This document shows, piece by piece, positions 33,485 to 45,466 of a stretch of 64,000 nt of DNA (the stretch's first letter is position 1; each line of letters begins with the position of its first letter). The notes under the pieces were generated by a model. That model searched no databases and had not been told where the DNA came from. It saw only the letters and a program-made list of their open reading frames with translations. Where the stretch lies: positions 35,490,891-35,554,890 of the forward strand of contig CM055816.1 in NCBI GenBank assembly GCA_029582265.1, read 5' to 3'. A program made the position numbers and the translations under genes. This DNA comes from Zoroaster sp. YZ-2022 (Eukaryota; Echinodermata; Asteroidea; Forcipulatida; Zoroasteridae).

Positions 33485-33659
33485 CTGCAATAAGCCAAAA
33501 GATTAATTCTAGTAAGGATTTCAGGCTATTAGACAGGCAACAACATGTAAATACTAATATAAACATGTATGGATGTTCAAAATGTTTTTTTTTAAATTTT
33601 ATTCTGTGCTACATTTTTTAAGATGATGCCGATGTTGATGAGAAACTTGCTCTAAATTA

Positions 33660-33825
33660 TGCGGGGGAGGAAGTGAGGGGAGGGGGGTAAGGAAGTGAGG
33701 GGAGGGGGTGAGGAAGTGAGGGGAGGGGGTGAGGAAGTGAGGGGAGGGGGTGAGGGGAGGGGGTGAGGGGAGGGGGTGAGGGGAGGGGGTAAGGGGAAGA
33801 GGGTGAGGGGGAGGAGCTGGGAACT
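33660..33825. repeat. Purine-strand G-rich minisatellite
   Basis: Repeats of gtgaggggaggggg with many G4-G6 runs on one strand; strong G-quadruplex potential. Intronic. Confidence 0.85.
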
Positions 33826-33977
33826 TTGAAGTGCTGGCTCATTAATTCAGTTATCAGTCACATACCCAAGAGGGGGTGGGGATACCTTCCATTTGTACTT
33901 ATTTGTAACCCCCTCCCCAAAAAACAAACAAACAAACAAAATGAAAACAAACAACATCAATAAACAAAAACAATTAA

Positions 33978-34169
33978 AGGGACATTATCATCACGATCAA
34001 CAGGGCATGGAATTGGAGTGCTAGTTTTAGATGAACTCAGTGACTGAAAATAATACCCCACATGATAAGGTCATATTACCATTGCTGCTGCATAAATAAA
34101 CCAATAATTTTCAGTCACTGCGTTCATCTTAAACTAGGACATTGATTCCATCCCCTGTTAAAAGTCCCT
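33978..34169. mobile_element. TTAA-flanked MITE, AGGGACATTATC family
   Basis: TTAA at 33974-33977 and 34170-34173; ends AGGGAC and GTCCCT. Best-preserved member of the family in the window. Confidence 0.75.
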
Positions 34170-35336
34170 TTAATAAAAAAATAATTAAAATAATAAGAAA
34201 TTAAAACATTTATTTCATTATTCATTTGACTCAAGTCCGATTTATTATTTATTTATTTATTTATTTATTTATTATTATTATTTTTTTTTGGGGGGGGAGC
34301 AGGGGTGTTTGTGATATGCTGTTGTTTAGTGTCCCAACAAAACTGGGGTACTACATGTACATGTGTATATGTACATTATCTTCCTTAGATCCGCTAGTGG
34401 ACGCTTGAGGAGAATGTGAGTCTGGACACTCAAAGGAGATATCCTGCATGTGAAACTGCCAATCATATCAACAGTTTGTAAATTATAATTATTACAAGTT
34501 ACCAGTTTTGACAGGCTGTAAAAATAAAATTACATTTACAGTGCGCTAATGGAAAGAAGACAAAATTCAACAAATTATGATTTTTCTTGTTACAGGGGTT
34601 CAGTATTGTAAGTTACATGAGTATGTATATGTATGTATTTGAGGTTACATGTAAATGAATACTACTTACTAAAATTACAAAAAATATAATACGTGACCTG
34701 TTACGAAATGAGCATAAAGTTACACTATACCATTTCACAGTACAGCGGGAAAAGTAAAAAAATATATATATATATATATAAAAAAATCGGAGGGGAGGTC
34801 TAATTTTTGGGGTTATTATATTTGTAATTTGTAAATATCCTTATATCGAATTCCAAATTTTCAGTTCAATCAGACAATTAAAAACAATTAAAAAATTTCA
34901 GGCCAATTTTGTTGGTAGCTTTGATCGTAATTCTGACAAACAATTTGAAACAAAGACGGAAACAAAACCGCAAATACCTCTCTGGTGGTCTGGTGGTTCG
35001 CTGTAACCACAAGTGTTATATATCATTGGAAAGCTCTTGTTCTACTGAATCCAGAAATACCAATAACTCAATTGTTTAAATTTCCGGCGCATTTTGTGGT
35101 GACATGTCACATATATAGACAAACAGCAACACTGATGATAGAAAAATGCCAAATGGCAGCAATGTGGCCTACGAATGGCTGAATTTATGGTGTATGTCAA
35201 ATTAAGATACAATGTGTATGGCTTTTTTATGCATGTACATGTACATGGGTTCAGTATTATGTACATGTACATGAGATTAAATAAATATTGTGTTCTACAA
35301 TTGTAATACCTACATTGTAATACTAATACTAACCTA

Positions 35337-35611
35337 AGACAGACTAATTGCGGTGACACCATGTGAAATTCTCTATTGCGTAGTAATTAGTTCTGAAAAG
35401 AGCTGGAGGTACAACTCGACGTTTCGATCAGTATGCTCCGATCGTTCTCCTGATCATCCTCCCGAGGACGATCAGAGCATACTGATTGAAATGGCGAGTT
35501 GTAACCTGCAGTTCTTTTCAGAACTAATTATTACTCAAAAGAGAATTTCACATGGTGTCACCGCAAATAGTCTTACTTATCCTCTTCACCATGCAAAGCT
35601 ACAAGTTTTAC
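35337..35611. mobile_element. 275-bp palindromic Penelope-derived element with 14-bp target duplication
   Basis: Flanked by ctaatactaaccta at 35323-35336 and 35612-35625. Two inverted copies of the terminal segment (agactaattgcggtgacacc ... aactcgacgtttcgatcag) meet head to head near 35455; right tip ttcaccatgcaaagctac. Each arm carries the GATCAG-loop-CTGAT-GAAA hammerhead-like core. Confidence 0.75.
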
Positions 35612-36669
35612 CTAATACTAACCTACTTACATGTAGTTGTACACAAAATACCATAAAATATTTTATTTATACCAGAAATATTTATATACATGTACAAGTG
35701 ATGACAACGTATTATATACACATGATAAAAGGCAGCAATGTGGCCTAAAAATGGATGAATTTTTGGCGTACACTTTGTCTAAGGTTTGAGAAATGGAGGT
35801 AGAATTGGGGTGGGGTGGGGTAAGATTCATTTCCCTCTTTTGTGTAAACTTTTTGTATCATCTTCACTTAGGTAATTTTGAAGAATCTGTTTCTTTGACA
35901 AGAAGCATAATTGATAGTTTTCTTAATATTTCCATGAACAAATTCACATGACCCCATAATCAACATGGCAACAAACAATTTCTAAAAACATTTCAAGTTA
36001 ACATAATGGCCCCTGTGCACCCACACTGGGAGGGCTGTGTGCCTACACCTTTGGTGCCAAATTTGGACCCCCTCCTTCCACAATTCTTGGATGCACCCTT
36101 GGCTATAAAGGGAAAGCAGAATGTCTATGAAATTGGCCCTAGGACTTAAAGACTACCAATGCCATGGTGTGGATTACAGCAGGCTGGCACGCTTCACATA
36201 GGTAATAGACTTCTCGTATTGAACTTTGGATAAAGATATAATCGCTCACCAGAAGAAAAATAAATAAATAAATAAATAAAATTCCCCGGTAGCATGTTTT
36301 TGGCGATGGTTCTAAAATGAATAAGGCAGACCTGTCTTTTTAACGGAGGAAGATTCTCCAGAAGAGAACTGTGGATGTTCGATTTTCTGTTCTGATAAAA
36401 GTATCTGCAACAGTAACATTACGTAAAGACAAAGTAAATGTCTTCATTAATTTAACCCTCCTACACATGGAGGCCACTCCGATCCACTAAATTTTTAATG
36501 TTTTTCACCAACCTTTAGTACATACAAGCCCGCTGTCCTTTGCAAGTAATCTTACAAAATCAACTGTGTGTCACCCAAGGCCCCTGTGTTTGAACATATT
36601 AGTATGGTCTGCAATGTATCAATGGGAGACCAGTGCACCGGGGGCCTGGAAATTTGTGGGCCTGGAAAT

Positions 36670-36785
36670 TTGTGTCCCACCCCCGTCTGTCCCACCCCCG
36701 TCTGTCCCACCCCCGTCTGTCCCACCCCCGTCTGTCCCTCCCCCGTCTGTCCCTCCCCCGTCTGTCCCTCCCCCGTCTGTGTCCC
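36670..36785. repeat. 15-bp minisatellite CCCCGTCTGTCCC(A/T)CC
   Basis: Seven or so units with A-to-T variation; frames open on several strands only because of the 15-bp period. Confidence 0.9.
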
Positions 36786-37304
36786 CGCCCACACTTTTTG
36801 AGCTAAAACAAAACTCATACAACAACCTCCCAAGCTATACGTAGGCACATTTTATAATGTTTCAAACAATGATTTTAGACTACCATTATTTCCCAATTTC
36901 AATAATTGTTATACTTGTTTATATTTTTGTTTCATGAATCTCCCAATACTACATGTATGTTTTCCCAATTCTATGTTGTTTTTTGGGTTACAATGAAAAT
37001 CATTACTTGACAGTTTGGTGATAAAAACCTGTTAAAACCTGTGAGTGTTATCAACTGGGAGAAAACAGAAATGTGGGAGGACGAAAACAGATGTATTGAA
37101 TTGAGCAAGCTCAAGAAAATCCTAGCAAGACAACTGCACCTGTAAATAAGTTGCATAATGTTAATTACATGTACATGTAGTAATGACAAGCAAATACATA
37201 CAATACAACATTTAAGAGAATCCGTGAACTATGATCTACAGGGTTAATATTAGCCTTTAGTCAAAGTACACATTGCAATCATGAACAACACTACAACCTA
37301 AAAT

Positions 37305-38988
37305 CAGGGTTCGTACACTTTTTTACTTAGATAATTCCATGACTTTCCATGACCTTTACAACAAGTATTCCATGACTTTTCGATTCGCGGCCAACATTAA
37401 CAATGCGAATCTAAGTAGATTCGCATAACACCAGTGTTCTAGCCAGGCATGCCCGATATACGCTATAAAAAATACCGATACGCTATAAATCGGCCGATAC
37501 GCTATCGATACGCTATAATTTTATTCCATGGTGAAAAAAAAATAATAATAATAATTTCCTTTGTTCAGTTCGAGAACTAATTGTGAACAACAATAATTTG
37601 TTGCCAGTGAGGGATTTATTTCATCTTGAAGGAAGCTTTATTGATACATTTTAATTGGCCGGCAACTTTGTTTCTTTTCAAGAGAGAATGTTTTTGATGC
37701 ACCGCATTTGTAACTATGCGGCCTGCCGCGATTTATTTATAAGCATTCAACGTTCAACGACACTGGTTCCGCTACCACTCTGCTTAGGCAAAAACCAGAT
37801 GAGCGGAGTACCCGCGTGCCAGGCAGAGTGGGACCCACGTGTGTTTAGTTTATAATAGCTTGTAAACCAGCCAAGAACCAGGTCCCAGAGGTTATTGTCT
37901 CTTGGTCGGGGAGTGTAAAACCACAACCTGTCAGTCATTGTCAAGTGAACAATAGCCCCAACTCTTGTCTGGGCTCTAATCCCAAATTGATACATTCAAC
38001 ATTCCAAAGTCGGCAGACATTTCTTTGATGTGTTTTCCTTCCTCCATGATGTGAACTTGTGACCCAGAAATTGTGTCTTTTTGGTTGCGGGTTGTCTTGT
38101 TTCTTTTTCTTTTAAAACCAGTTTGCGTTGGGAATAAAACAGTTTTTCTGGGCCCCTGTGCGGGTTTCTTTTTCACACACAAACACGTTTTTTGTTTTGC
38201 GTGAAATTTTTTTTGGTTACGTCAATGAAACTAAGACGAGACACCCCCATTTAGCTTATTAGCAGATAAATTGGCGAGTTTTCCGTGGGAATTATAGCCA
38301 GGAGGGCGTATTTGGTGTTGCGTCTTTAGAAGTCCACCGATCGCGAGCCCTCGAAATAATTCATCGTCGTATTTACATGTCAACCGAGCATGGAGGAAGG
38401 ATTCCTTCCCATTATCCGAGTGGCTTGGTACCGAGTAACAATGGGACAATGGTGCACGGTAATTGGTCTATATAGAAATCTTAGTACACCCCAGCTTTAC
38501 AGATTTCAATGGAGACAAAGACAAAGGTGTGGAACAGGTTTACGAGTGCCCCCGCACAACCACCCATGTGAAGCGAGCGCGTTTACACGGCCCCCGCTCT
38601 TGTGATGAACAAGTGTTGCACAATAACACGTCAACCGAAGCACGAGCTCTGCCAAAATGGCGTGTTTTCACGTCACCCGAAAGGACAATGGAAGCTTCCA
38701 CTGCGTGTGGTCACGTCTTCTAGTGCACGTCACTTTACGCACGTGGCTCGTTATCACGTCAACCGGGCATGCATACAAATATTCCCGAGTTTCCTATGGC
38801 GTGTAATTAGACGCTCTCCGATCCGTGGTGCGAAAAAAAACGCGAACTGGTTTTAATAAGTCTTAAAATTCCATGACTTTCCATGACTTTTAAAGAAGTT
38901 CACCCTTTTCCATGACTTTCAAGGCCTGGAAAATGCAAAAGCAAAATTCCCTGACTTTCCAGGTTTTCCATGACCCGTACGAACCCTG
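37305..38988. mobile_element. hAT-like element (CAGGGTTCGTAC ends), non-coding
   Basis: Perfect 12-bp inverted ends CAGGGTTCGTAC / GTACGAACCCTG, with subterminal ttccatgactttccatgac on both sides. Direct repeat taaaat at 37299-37304 and 38989-38994 (6 bp, whereas hAT target duplications are normally 8). No transposase recognised; the right half contains a relative of the CAGTTCGCG MITE. Confidence 0.7.
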
Positions 38989-39360
38989 TAAAATAAGATC
39001 CCACACGTTCCGAGGGGGCTACTGCTTATTTATTCATAAACCTCCAGCAAATGTATGCCAATTTATTTAAACCAATCAGTGTAAGCAAAATGTTGGGCTT
39101 GCTTCTATTTAAATGAGTGATACTATAACAAACTACATGTAGCTGCCTAATGCATTAACTGGTAGAGGAATATAAAGAAAACATAAAAAACCACAGAACA
39201 GACTGGTAAAGGACCTCGGGGCATCTGCTAATCGCGTGGATTTTTTCTTTATTTATTTTTTTTTTTTTTGTGCGTTGTGTTCTGGGTTGCCGCGTGGGCT
39301 AGGTTAATATAATCCGTTTATGATAACAGGACAGCTACATGTATGCATAGCAGTATTCGA

Positions 39361-39455
39361 GGTCTCGACTGAGGTCGAGGTCTCGACTGAGGTCGAGGTC
39401 TCGACTGAGGTCGAGGTCTCGACTGAGGTCGAGGTCTCGACTAAGAGGTCGAGGT
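39361..39455. repeat. 18-bp minisatellite CTGAGGTCGAGGTCTCGA
   Basis: Five units; each unit is itself near-palindromic around GGTCGAGGTCTCGACC. Confidence 0.9.
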
Positions 39456-39522
39456 CTCGGACTTTGAAGTCTTAATTGACTCCAACACTAATGCATAGTA
39501 ATGGGGTAGTTAATGATCATAC

Positions 39523-39540
39523 CTTTGAACTGCATGATTT
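39523..39540 (-). CDS. Candidate 18-nt micro-exon, copy 3 (EIMQFK)
   Basis: Third tandem copy, with acceptor attaaccctag and donor CAAAG|gtatgatc (the best donor of the three). It encodes EIMQFK in the same phase. Confidence 0.28.
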
Positions 39541-39624
39541 CTAGGGTTAATATTAAGCTGATAATCATAAAAGGACATGTACATGTACATGTATGCATAG
39601 TAATGGGGTAGGCAGTGATGACAC

Positions 39625-39642
39625 CTTTGAACTGTGTGATTT
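39625..39642 (-). CDS. Candidate 18-nt micro-exon, copy 2 (EITQFK)
   Basis: Same structure as the copy at 39711-39728: attaacccaag acceptor and CAAAG|gtgtcatcactg donor, class 1-1, encoding EITQFK. Confidence 0.28.
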
Positions 39643-39710
39643 CTTGGGTTAATAACAGCTGGTGATCATAACAGGACAGCTATATGTATTGTATGTGTCA
39701 GTGACTACAC

Positions 39711-39728
39711 CTTTGAACTGTGTGATTT
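39711..39728 (-). CDS. Candidate 18-nt micro-exon, copy 1 (EITQFK)
   Basis: Minus strand: attaacccaag|AAATCACACAGTTCAAAG|gtgtagtcactg. It is 18 nt and class 1-1, reading EITQFK. It is the first of three tandem copies spaced 86-102 bp apart, each keeping AG and GT, whose donor flank resembles that of exon 39799-39882. It could equally be a non-coding tandem duplicate of that exon's end. Confidence 0.28.
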
Positions 39729-39798
39729 CTTGGGTTAATAATAGCTGGTGATCATAACAGGAAAGCTATGTGTAATCATGGCGAGACAGTGACCACAC

Positions 39799-39882
39799 CT
39801 TTGGGGCCAGCCTTGGCAAGGGGTTTCATGATCAGAGGTGTCGTCTGATTAGTTTGCCCTTTGTCGACCCGAGTGTAGATTG
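39799..39882 (-). CDS. Cytoplasmic exon with AIYTRV tyrosine motif
   Basis: 84 nt, class 1-1, between gtttcacag and CCAAAG|gtgtgg. It encodes AIYTRVDKGQTNQ, then TTPLIMKPLAKAGPKG. IYTRV is a YxxV motif resembling an ITIM, although position -2 is Ala rather than Ser/Ile/Val/Leu. Membrane-proximal in the tail. Three 18-nt exon-like copies with similar donor flanks lie just downstream (39523-39728). Confidence 0.7.
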
Positions 39883-40058
39883 CTGTGAAACCAAAAAAAT
39901 TGGCATGTATGCATGTGCGAATGTTTGGAAACAGACACCAAGGCACAGGAGAATAGTATGATCATACCAACAATTAAAAAGCCAAAGTAAAGGAAACAGA
40001 AAGGAAACAGTATTTAGTTAACAATATTTTGTATTTAACAGCTTATACTTTGTATTAA

Positions 40059-40349
40059 CCTTCCTACACATGGAGGCCACTCCGATCCACAAAATTCTGC
40101 TCTTGAGCAACCTTCAGTACATACATGTACATGTACAAGCCTGCTGTCCTTTCCAAGTAATCTTACAAAATCAACTGTGTGCCACCCAAGGCCACTGTAA
40201 ATGTTTGAACAATGGGAGACCACCTTACCCTGCAATCTCAGTGGTGTGACAGTGCACAGAAGGGTAACCATCGGAGGCCACTGGCAACAGCTAGTGGCTT
40301 GGAGTGGCCTGAATGGGTTGTTTCAAAAATTGCACTGATTGTAGGAGAG
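40059..40349. mobile_element. TTAA-flanked MITE (CCTTCCTACACATGGAGG)
   Basis: TTAA at 40055-40058 and 40350-40353; its body (ggccactccgatccac ... ggcctgaatgggttg) is the same family, inverted, as 5180-5480 and 9737-10040, and a fragment at 36460-36600. Confidence 0.7.
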
Positions 40350-40443
40350 TTAATTAATGTTGGTACACATACATGTACATGTACATTATGTATGCATCTA
40401 CTATCATCCTAAGAGAGCATTTTGTCTTAAGTGTTTCCATTAA

Positions 40444-40687
40444 CCCTCCTACTATTGCTGCACTTTAGTGGGAAGTTGCTGTAGAGGTCAAAATCAGTCA
40501 ACTGCCAGTGTTTTGACTGTTCACCCAAATGTGCACACAGGGCCATTTTTGACTGGTTTTGACTGTCATTTCAACTACCCTGAACAATACCAGACAATGC
40601 TTTTACAAGTGAAAAATAAAGTGCACTAGATATACCTTGGCAAGTATATCACAATTTTTACTGATTTTGGTCCTTGTAGTAGGAGGG
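40444..40687. mobile_element. piggyBac-like MITE (CCCTCCTACTATTGCTGC)
   Basis: TTAA at 40440-40443 and 40688-40691; interior rich in ttttgactg/cagtcaaa words. Relatives at 51573-51884 and 53255-53569. Confidence 0.75.
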
Positions 40688-41409
40688 TTAAAGATAAAAC
40701 AGGAATCATAAATTTAAAAGGTTGCCTTCTGGCAATTTTGTTTTCAATAAAAAATATGTTTTCCTCAAACATGTACATGTAAGCAACTACATGTAAATTA
40801 TATTATCTTATTCTTTCATCATTGTATTATGGGGAGACTTTTATAACAGTTTTATGGTACATGTATATTTCATCATGTCGAGGGTTTGAAATGAAAATAC
40901 ATTACCAAATACCAATGTTGTCTTTTCCTTTCAAGGGTCAAATGTAAACACTGCAAAATAAAAACATAAAAACAAGGAACTACCTGCTGCATATTTGTAT
41001 TTTTACGCAGAACAAGGGTAATGTAAAACAAAGCAATTGAACTATTTTCAGTCTAAATAAACATGGTCAATGTTTATTATCAAGAGATGAGAGATAAATG
41101 ACATACATGTACACATGCATGTACATGTATGTTCCCAAAGAGATGAGAGATTTCAGATCAAATTACAATGATTACGCTTTACAGGCTGACTATGTACCAT
41201 TAGTAATTCTCCTTTGTTGAAATGTTAAAAATGTTAATAGATACGGTATATTTGATACAAAAGGTGATGATACAAAGAATACCCATCATTTGTTTTAAAT
41301 AATTAAATGAATTATGGTGAGAAATCTCATCATAAGGACTACTAACATTCATTTATGTATTTATCTTTTTGTTTAGTATTATATTGCATTTGCTATTGTA
41401 TTGTTATGC

Positions 41410-41515
41410 TATTGTATGATTTCTTGTTTACTGTAAAGCGCCTTGAGCACTTCTTGGTGGATATATGCACATTATAAATCTTCTGTATTATTATTATTAT
41501 TGTTGTTATTATCAT
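41410..41515 (+). repeat. LINE/SINE 3' tail (AAAGCGCCTTGAGCAC ... ATTATT)
   Basis: taaagcgccttgagcac, then cacattataaat and an (ATT)n tail: the conserved 3' end shared by many L2/CR1-like LINEs and V-type SINEs. A similar tail is at 43955-44005. Confidence 0.6.
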
Positions 41516-42388
41516 AAGGAGGGTATGATGTAACATCCCATCACAGAATGGGGCGTACTTGATGCCAAATTGTACATGTGCTGTACACAAATGTACTTGA
41601 GTTCCATTTGGGATGTTCACATAGATATAAAAGAAAATAACTAACTCGGCCGCAAGTACATGTACATATACTCAATGATTACTCTGCACAATGTCTTCAC
41701 CTCAAGATTCCTCAAAACACTGTGCTGAGCTGTAAGTGAATTTTATTTTCAAGTCTGTAGCTTTCCATTACCATTGTTGTAGGTCTTGAGACCACTTTTT
41801 GTTGGTCTCGTTCTCGTTCTCCAGATTTTTAAATGCTCTTACAAATCTGTTCTACTACATGGGTGTAAGTAAATATTGATCAGATTCCACCTAGAGTACA
41901 AGTGTGTCCAGTATACACCTTTAAGTAAACGTTTCTTCATTCCTTATTTGAATATCGCATATAGTACTTTGTTAGTATTGTTTTGTCCTTTGTCTGTGTC
42001 TCAATTTGTGTCTCCATCTGTGTCACTTTTTTGTTATGCAGAACGTTCAGGGAACTTGCATTGGTAATCTTTTTCATTGTTATTCTCTGCCCGTGCCTGC
42101 ATAGGGACCCAACTACATACATGTACATGTAAGCTTTGCTTCTAATTGGCCCCTTCTGCAGATTCACTTAGTTTCATTTTATATTACTATGTTAAAATGT
42201 ACTTTGATATTTAATTTGGACTCTGCGGAGAAAGAATAAACCTGAAACATGAAATCTAAACTGTGTGATAAATCATTGATCATCACATTCATTCAATTAA
42301 AACAAATATGATACAAAACAAACAACAAAATAATCAAACATAAAACAATCACATTCAGAAATATTTTTAGAAGTTAAAGGAAACTTAC

Positions 42389-42432
42389 CGTTGCTTTGTA
42401 GTCCTTCGCTAACACGACCATTTTGCTCAGAA
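42389..42432 (-). CDS. 44-nt cytoplasmic exon (phase 2 to 1)
   Basis: Bounded by aattttag and AACG|gtaagt (strong donor). In phase 2 it reads GSEQNGRVSEGLQSN and ends in phase 1, restoring the phase used by all later tail exons. In the other two frames it is either stopped or incompatible with the neighbours. Membrane-proximal part of the cytoplasmic tail; no motif recognised. Confidence 0.55.
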
Positions 42433-42812
42433 CTAAAATTAAAGGTCAGATGAAAAATTCTGAGGTGAATATAAACACAAACAACTTATCAAACAAACAA
42501 AAATTCATGATTTGTGCACATAACATTTAAATACAAAAGTAGAAAAATATTTAATTTATGCGCAAAATTTCATTTAAAAGTTGAACTGTCAATTTTATTT
42601 TAAAAAACATAAAAACAAAAACTGTAACAGTTATTATCGTTTCATCTAAAACATGAGCTCGTATTATAATTAAACTTTCACAGGTCAGATTTATAATCAA
42701 GTAATGGGTGTTTACCACAAATAAACAGGACATTTGAAAAGTTGCAGTAACAGGAAAGAAACAGGACATGATACAAGGAAAAGTTCCTGTTTGGTAAGTT
42801 ATATATATCCTA

Positions 42813-43067
42813 CTCAAAACAATTTAGAGAACACCGGATTTACTGCACCCGTTATTGAAATGTTCCATGAACCAGGATTTTCATTTGCAACCCCGCCCCT
42901 CTCTTTCAGTAGTCATGTCATAAAATGTGTAATCACTAAATGCATCCTTTATCATCTGTTTCATTGTGCAGTTGTTTCTCATCAATTCTGTGAAACATTG
43001 TGTTTATCGGAAATAAATGATCTTGCTTTAACTGAGATTATTCCGGTGTTCCCTAAATTGTTTTGAG
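42813..43067. mobile_element. TA-flanked Tc1-type MITE (CTCAAAACAATTTAG ends)
   Basis: Inverted ends ctcaaaacaatttagagaac and gttccctaaattgttttgag; TA at 42811-42812 and 43068-43069. No transposase remnant. Confidence 0.75.
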
Positions 43068-43194
43068 TAGTATATATATAAAAATTAGATGGTTGAAATG
43101 AACGTACATTGTACATTACTAAATAACAATGTTGTAGTAATTTTTAAGTTCGAAACATGAAAAACTCTGTATCCATGTACATTATTCTGTCCAC

Positions 43195-43300
43195 CTGTTC
43201 ACTGTGGCCACCTGTTCACTGTGGCCACCTGTTCACTGTGGTCACCTGTTCACTGTGGTCACCTGTTCACTGTGGCCACCTGTTCACTGTCTATTATAAC
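43195..43300. repeat. 17-bp minisatellite CACCTGTTCACTGTGGC
   Basis: About six units with C/T variation (ggcc versus ggtc). Related words make up 47470-47955. Confidence 0.85.
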
Positions 43301-44204
43301 TGAACTTTCACAGGTAAGGCCAAACAAAGCTCTCTGGTTTCTGGTCACAGGTCGGCTTCAAAATTGGTGTGGTGACACACTTTTTTTTTTTTGGCCAACC
43401 ACTGATACGTGATACGATTATTTCCCACTCACAAAGTATGGTGGTTAAGAGAGGCCTCAAAAATTGAGAAAATGTTCATACCCATATGTAGAAAAATTAT
43501 TTATTTAAACACAGCACAGCAGAAGTTCAATCAATCCAGCAATATTGGCTGCAATTGGACATCGTTTCATAGCAAAAAAAAAAAAAAAAAAAGAACTAAA
43601 AATGCCTACATGCGGGTCTGAGGCGATGCACACAGGGACCAGAAACTGGACTTTTTTATGGGGGGGGGGCGGGGCCTAAGTTTTATAATAAAAAAAAAGT
43701 GTTTACCACAAATAAACAGGACATTTGAAATGTTCAATTAACTGGAAAGAAACAGGACATGATACAAGGAACAGTACCCTTTCTGTTAGTTTTGTGGTAT
43801 ATTTTGTCAAATTTGGATGGTTGAAACGAAAATAACATTTCCATAAAACAATGTTGTACATGAACCTTTCCCTTAAAGGGCCTATGAAATATGAATTGAA
43901 AGATATCATTTTGTAAATTTTTGTAATCTTTACCTTTTTTATTGCTTCTAATTGTAAAACGCTTTGAGGTTCTTGCATAAGGTGCTATATAAATCAATTT
44001 TGTTCATTTTCAATTTGCGGTAACACCATGTGTTTATCTCAACTATTGCTAAGTGAGGCACTGATTCTGAAAAGAACCTTATCGCACAACTCGTATCTCA
44101 AGTGTCGCTTAGTGAGATTACGGTTCAGGGGAGAACCAATATCGGGCAACTCGTTTCTCAACTGTCATAAGACTGCAGTTCAGGGAGAACCACAGGGACT
44201 TTAA

Positions 44205-44552
44205 CCCCAACCCCCTAGGCATTCTGGCAAGGAACCTTCCTGAACCCTAACCACCTATGGGTCTTCTGGCTAGGAACCTTCTTTATCCCTAACCCCTAGG
44301 TATTCTGGCTAGGAACCTTCCTGATGAATCCTCCAAAATCCATCAGTGCACTTTTGGAAACACATGCCCTTATCTTCAAAATGCACCATGCATTTTCGTT
44401 GATCTTTCATATTCAGCACTTATGGCCTGTACTGCTTGCCAGGTAGTAATTTTGTCCCATTTGAAGAGATGAAAGTACCAGTTTCCAACAGTGCTGAATT
44501 TTTTCCAAAAATTCCCGTTTGGAGAATTTTGATGGATTTGGTGTGGTTAGGG
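44205..44552. mobile_element. piggyBac-like MITE with triplicated left end
   Basis: TTAA at 44201-44204 and 44553-44556; the left-end word ccctaaccccctaggnattctgg occurs three times in a row. Preceded (44017-44200) by a Penelope-like terminal fragment (ttgcggtaacaccatgtg). Confidence 0.65.
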
Positions 44553-44653
44553 TTAAAGTCTACCTACGGCTATGAGTAAAGAATTTTTATTACATGACAT
44601 TAGATAATCCATCTGCAAGGTCTATCTAGTTGAAAAGAGTGAAACTGAAAGTA

Positions 44654-44961
44654 TACTGAGACGCAATAGAAACTTACCACTTGTTTTGGAATAGCATAAA
44701 ATTGTAATGGTTCAAAATAAGACAACACAACAATTTGGATTAGAAATGTTGGCATTTTATTGAGGAAATGTCCACGTTTTGTCCACTGTACGCACCTGGG
44801 CCATGAGGAGAACGACTCAAAGGTCACGTGACCATGTGTGACCGATTTGTCTGTAGGGGGTACACTGACTTGCCAAAATAAGTGCACATATTACATTTGT
44901 GCATTGTGATTACTGATAATTTAAGGTCGAAAAAGTGGTAAGTTTCTATTGCGTCTCAGTA
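44654..44961. mobile_element. TA-flanked MITE (TACTGAGACGCAATAG), second copy
   Basis: Same 28-bp ends as 2785-3060, TA on both sides; the centre is replaced by a different sequence of about 80 bp including ggtcacgtgaccatgtgtgac. Confidence 0.8.
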
Positions 44962-45272
44962 TATTTATCACAAAATAAACGGCACATTTGGAAAATGTTG
45001 CATCAACTGGAATGAAACAGGACGTGGTACAAGGAAATGGTCCCTTTTGGTTGGTTTTGAAGTACATGTACATGTATATTTCAAAATTTGATATGATTCC
45101 CAAATAAGAATGTTGTAGACTGTACAAGTACCCTCCTCCTTTAGGAAAGATGATTATGAAAATGAATTAAAATAAACAAACAAATTCTCAGGACGTTAGA
45201 CCATCTTCTCGTCTAGTTTCTCATTTCAACATTTAGTGTCGAAAAAGTGAAACTGAAAGTGTTTACCATAAA

Positions 45273-45466
45273 CAGAGCTGCCAACTCTTCCGGATTCTGC
45301 GGAAGACTTCGCGTATTTGACGGTAATTTACTTACTTAAAATATATGCAAGGAGGCCTCTCCTTTTGGCACCAAAAGGAGAGGCCTCCTTGCATATATTT
45401 TAAGTAAGTAAATTACCGTCAAATACGCGAAGTCTTCCGCAGAATCCGGAAGAGTTGGCAGCTCTG
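45273..45466. mobile_element. 194-bp near-perfect palindrome (foldback element)
   Basis: Arms of 96 bp from cagagctgccaactc to ccttttgg meet around a 2-nt centre. Direct repeat cataaa flanks both sides (45267-45272, 45467-45472). The uninterrupted relatives gtttaccacaaataaacagg at about 42709 and 43702 show the empty site. Confidence 0.85.

Noticed and set aside
34384..34450. Possible extra tail exon (minus strand, after catgcag)
   Set aside because: Phase 1 gives an early stop, and no donor fits the open frame.
36552..36848. Open frames with PPPSV/TGEGQ-type repeats
   Set aside because: Period is 15 bp, so every frame stays open; no splice or codon evidence.
43409..43621. Plus-strand frame of 70 residues
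   Set aside because: Within a dispersed repeat and a poly-A run; no relation to any exon.
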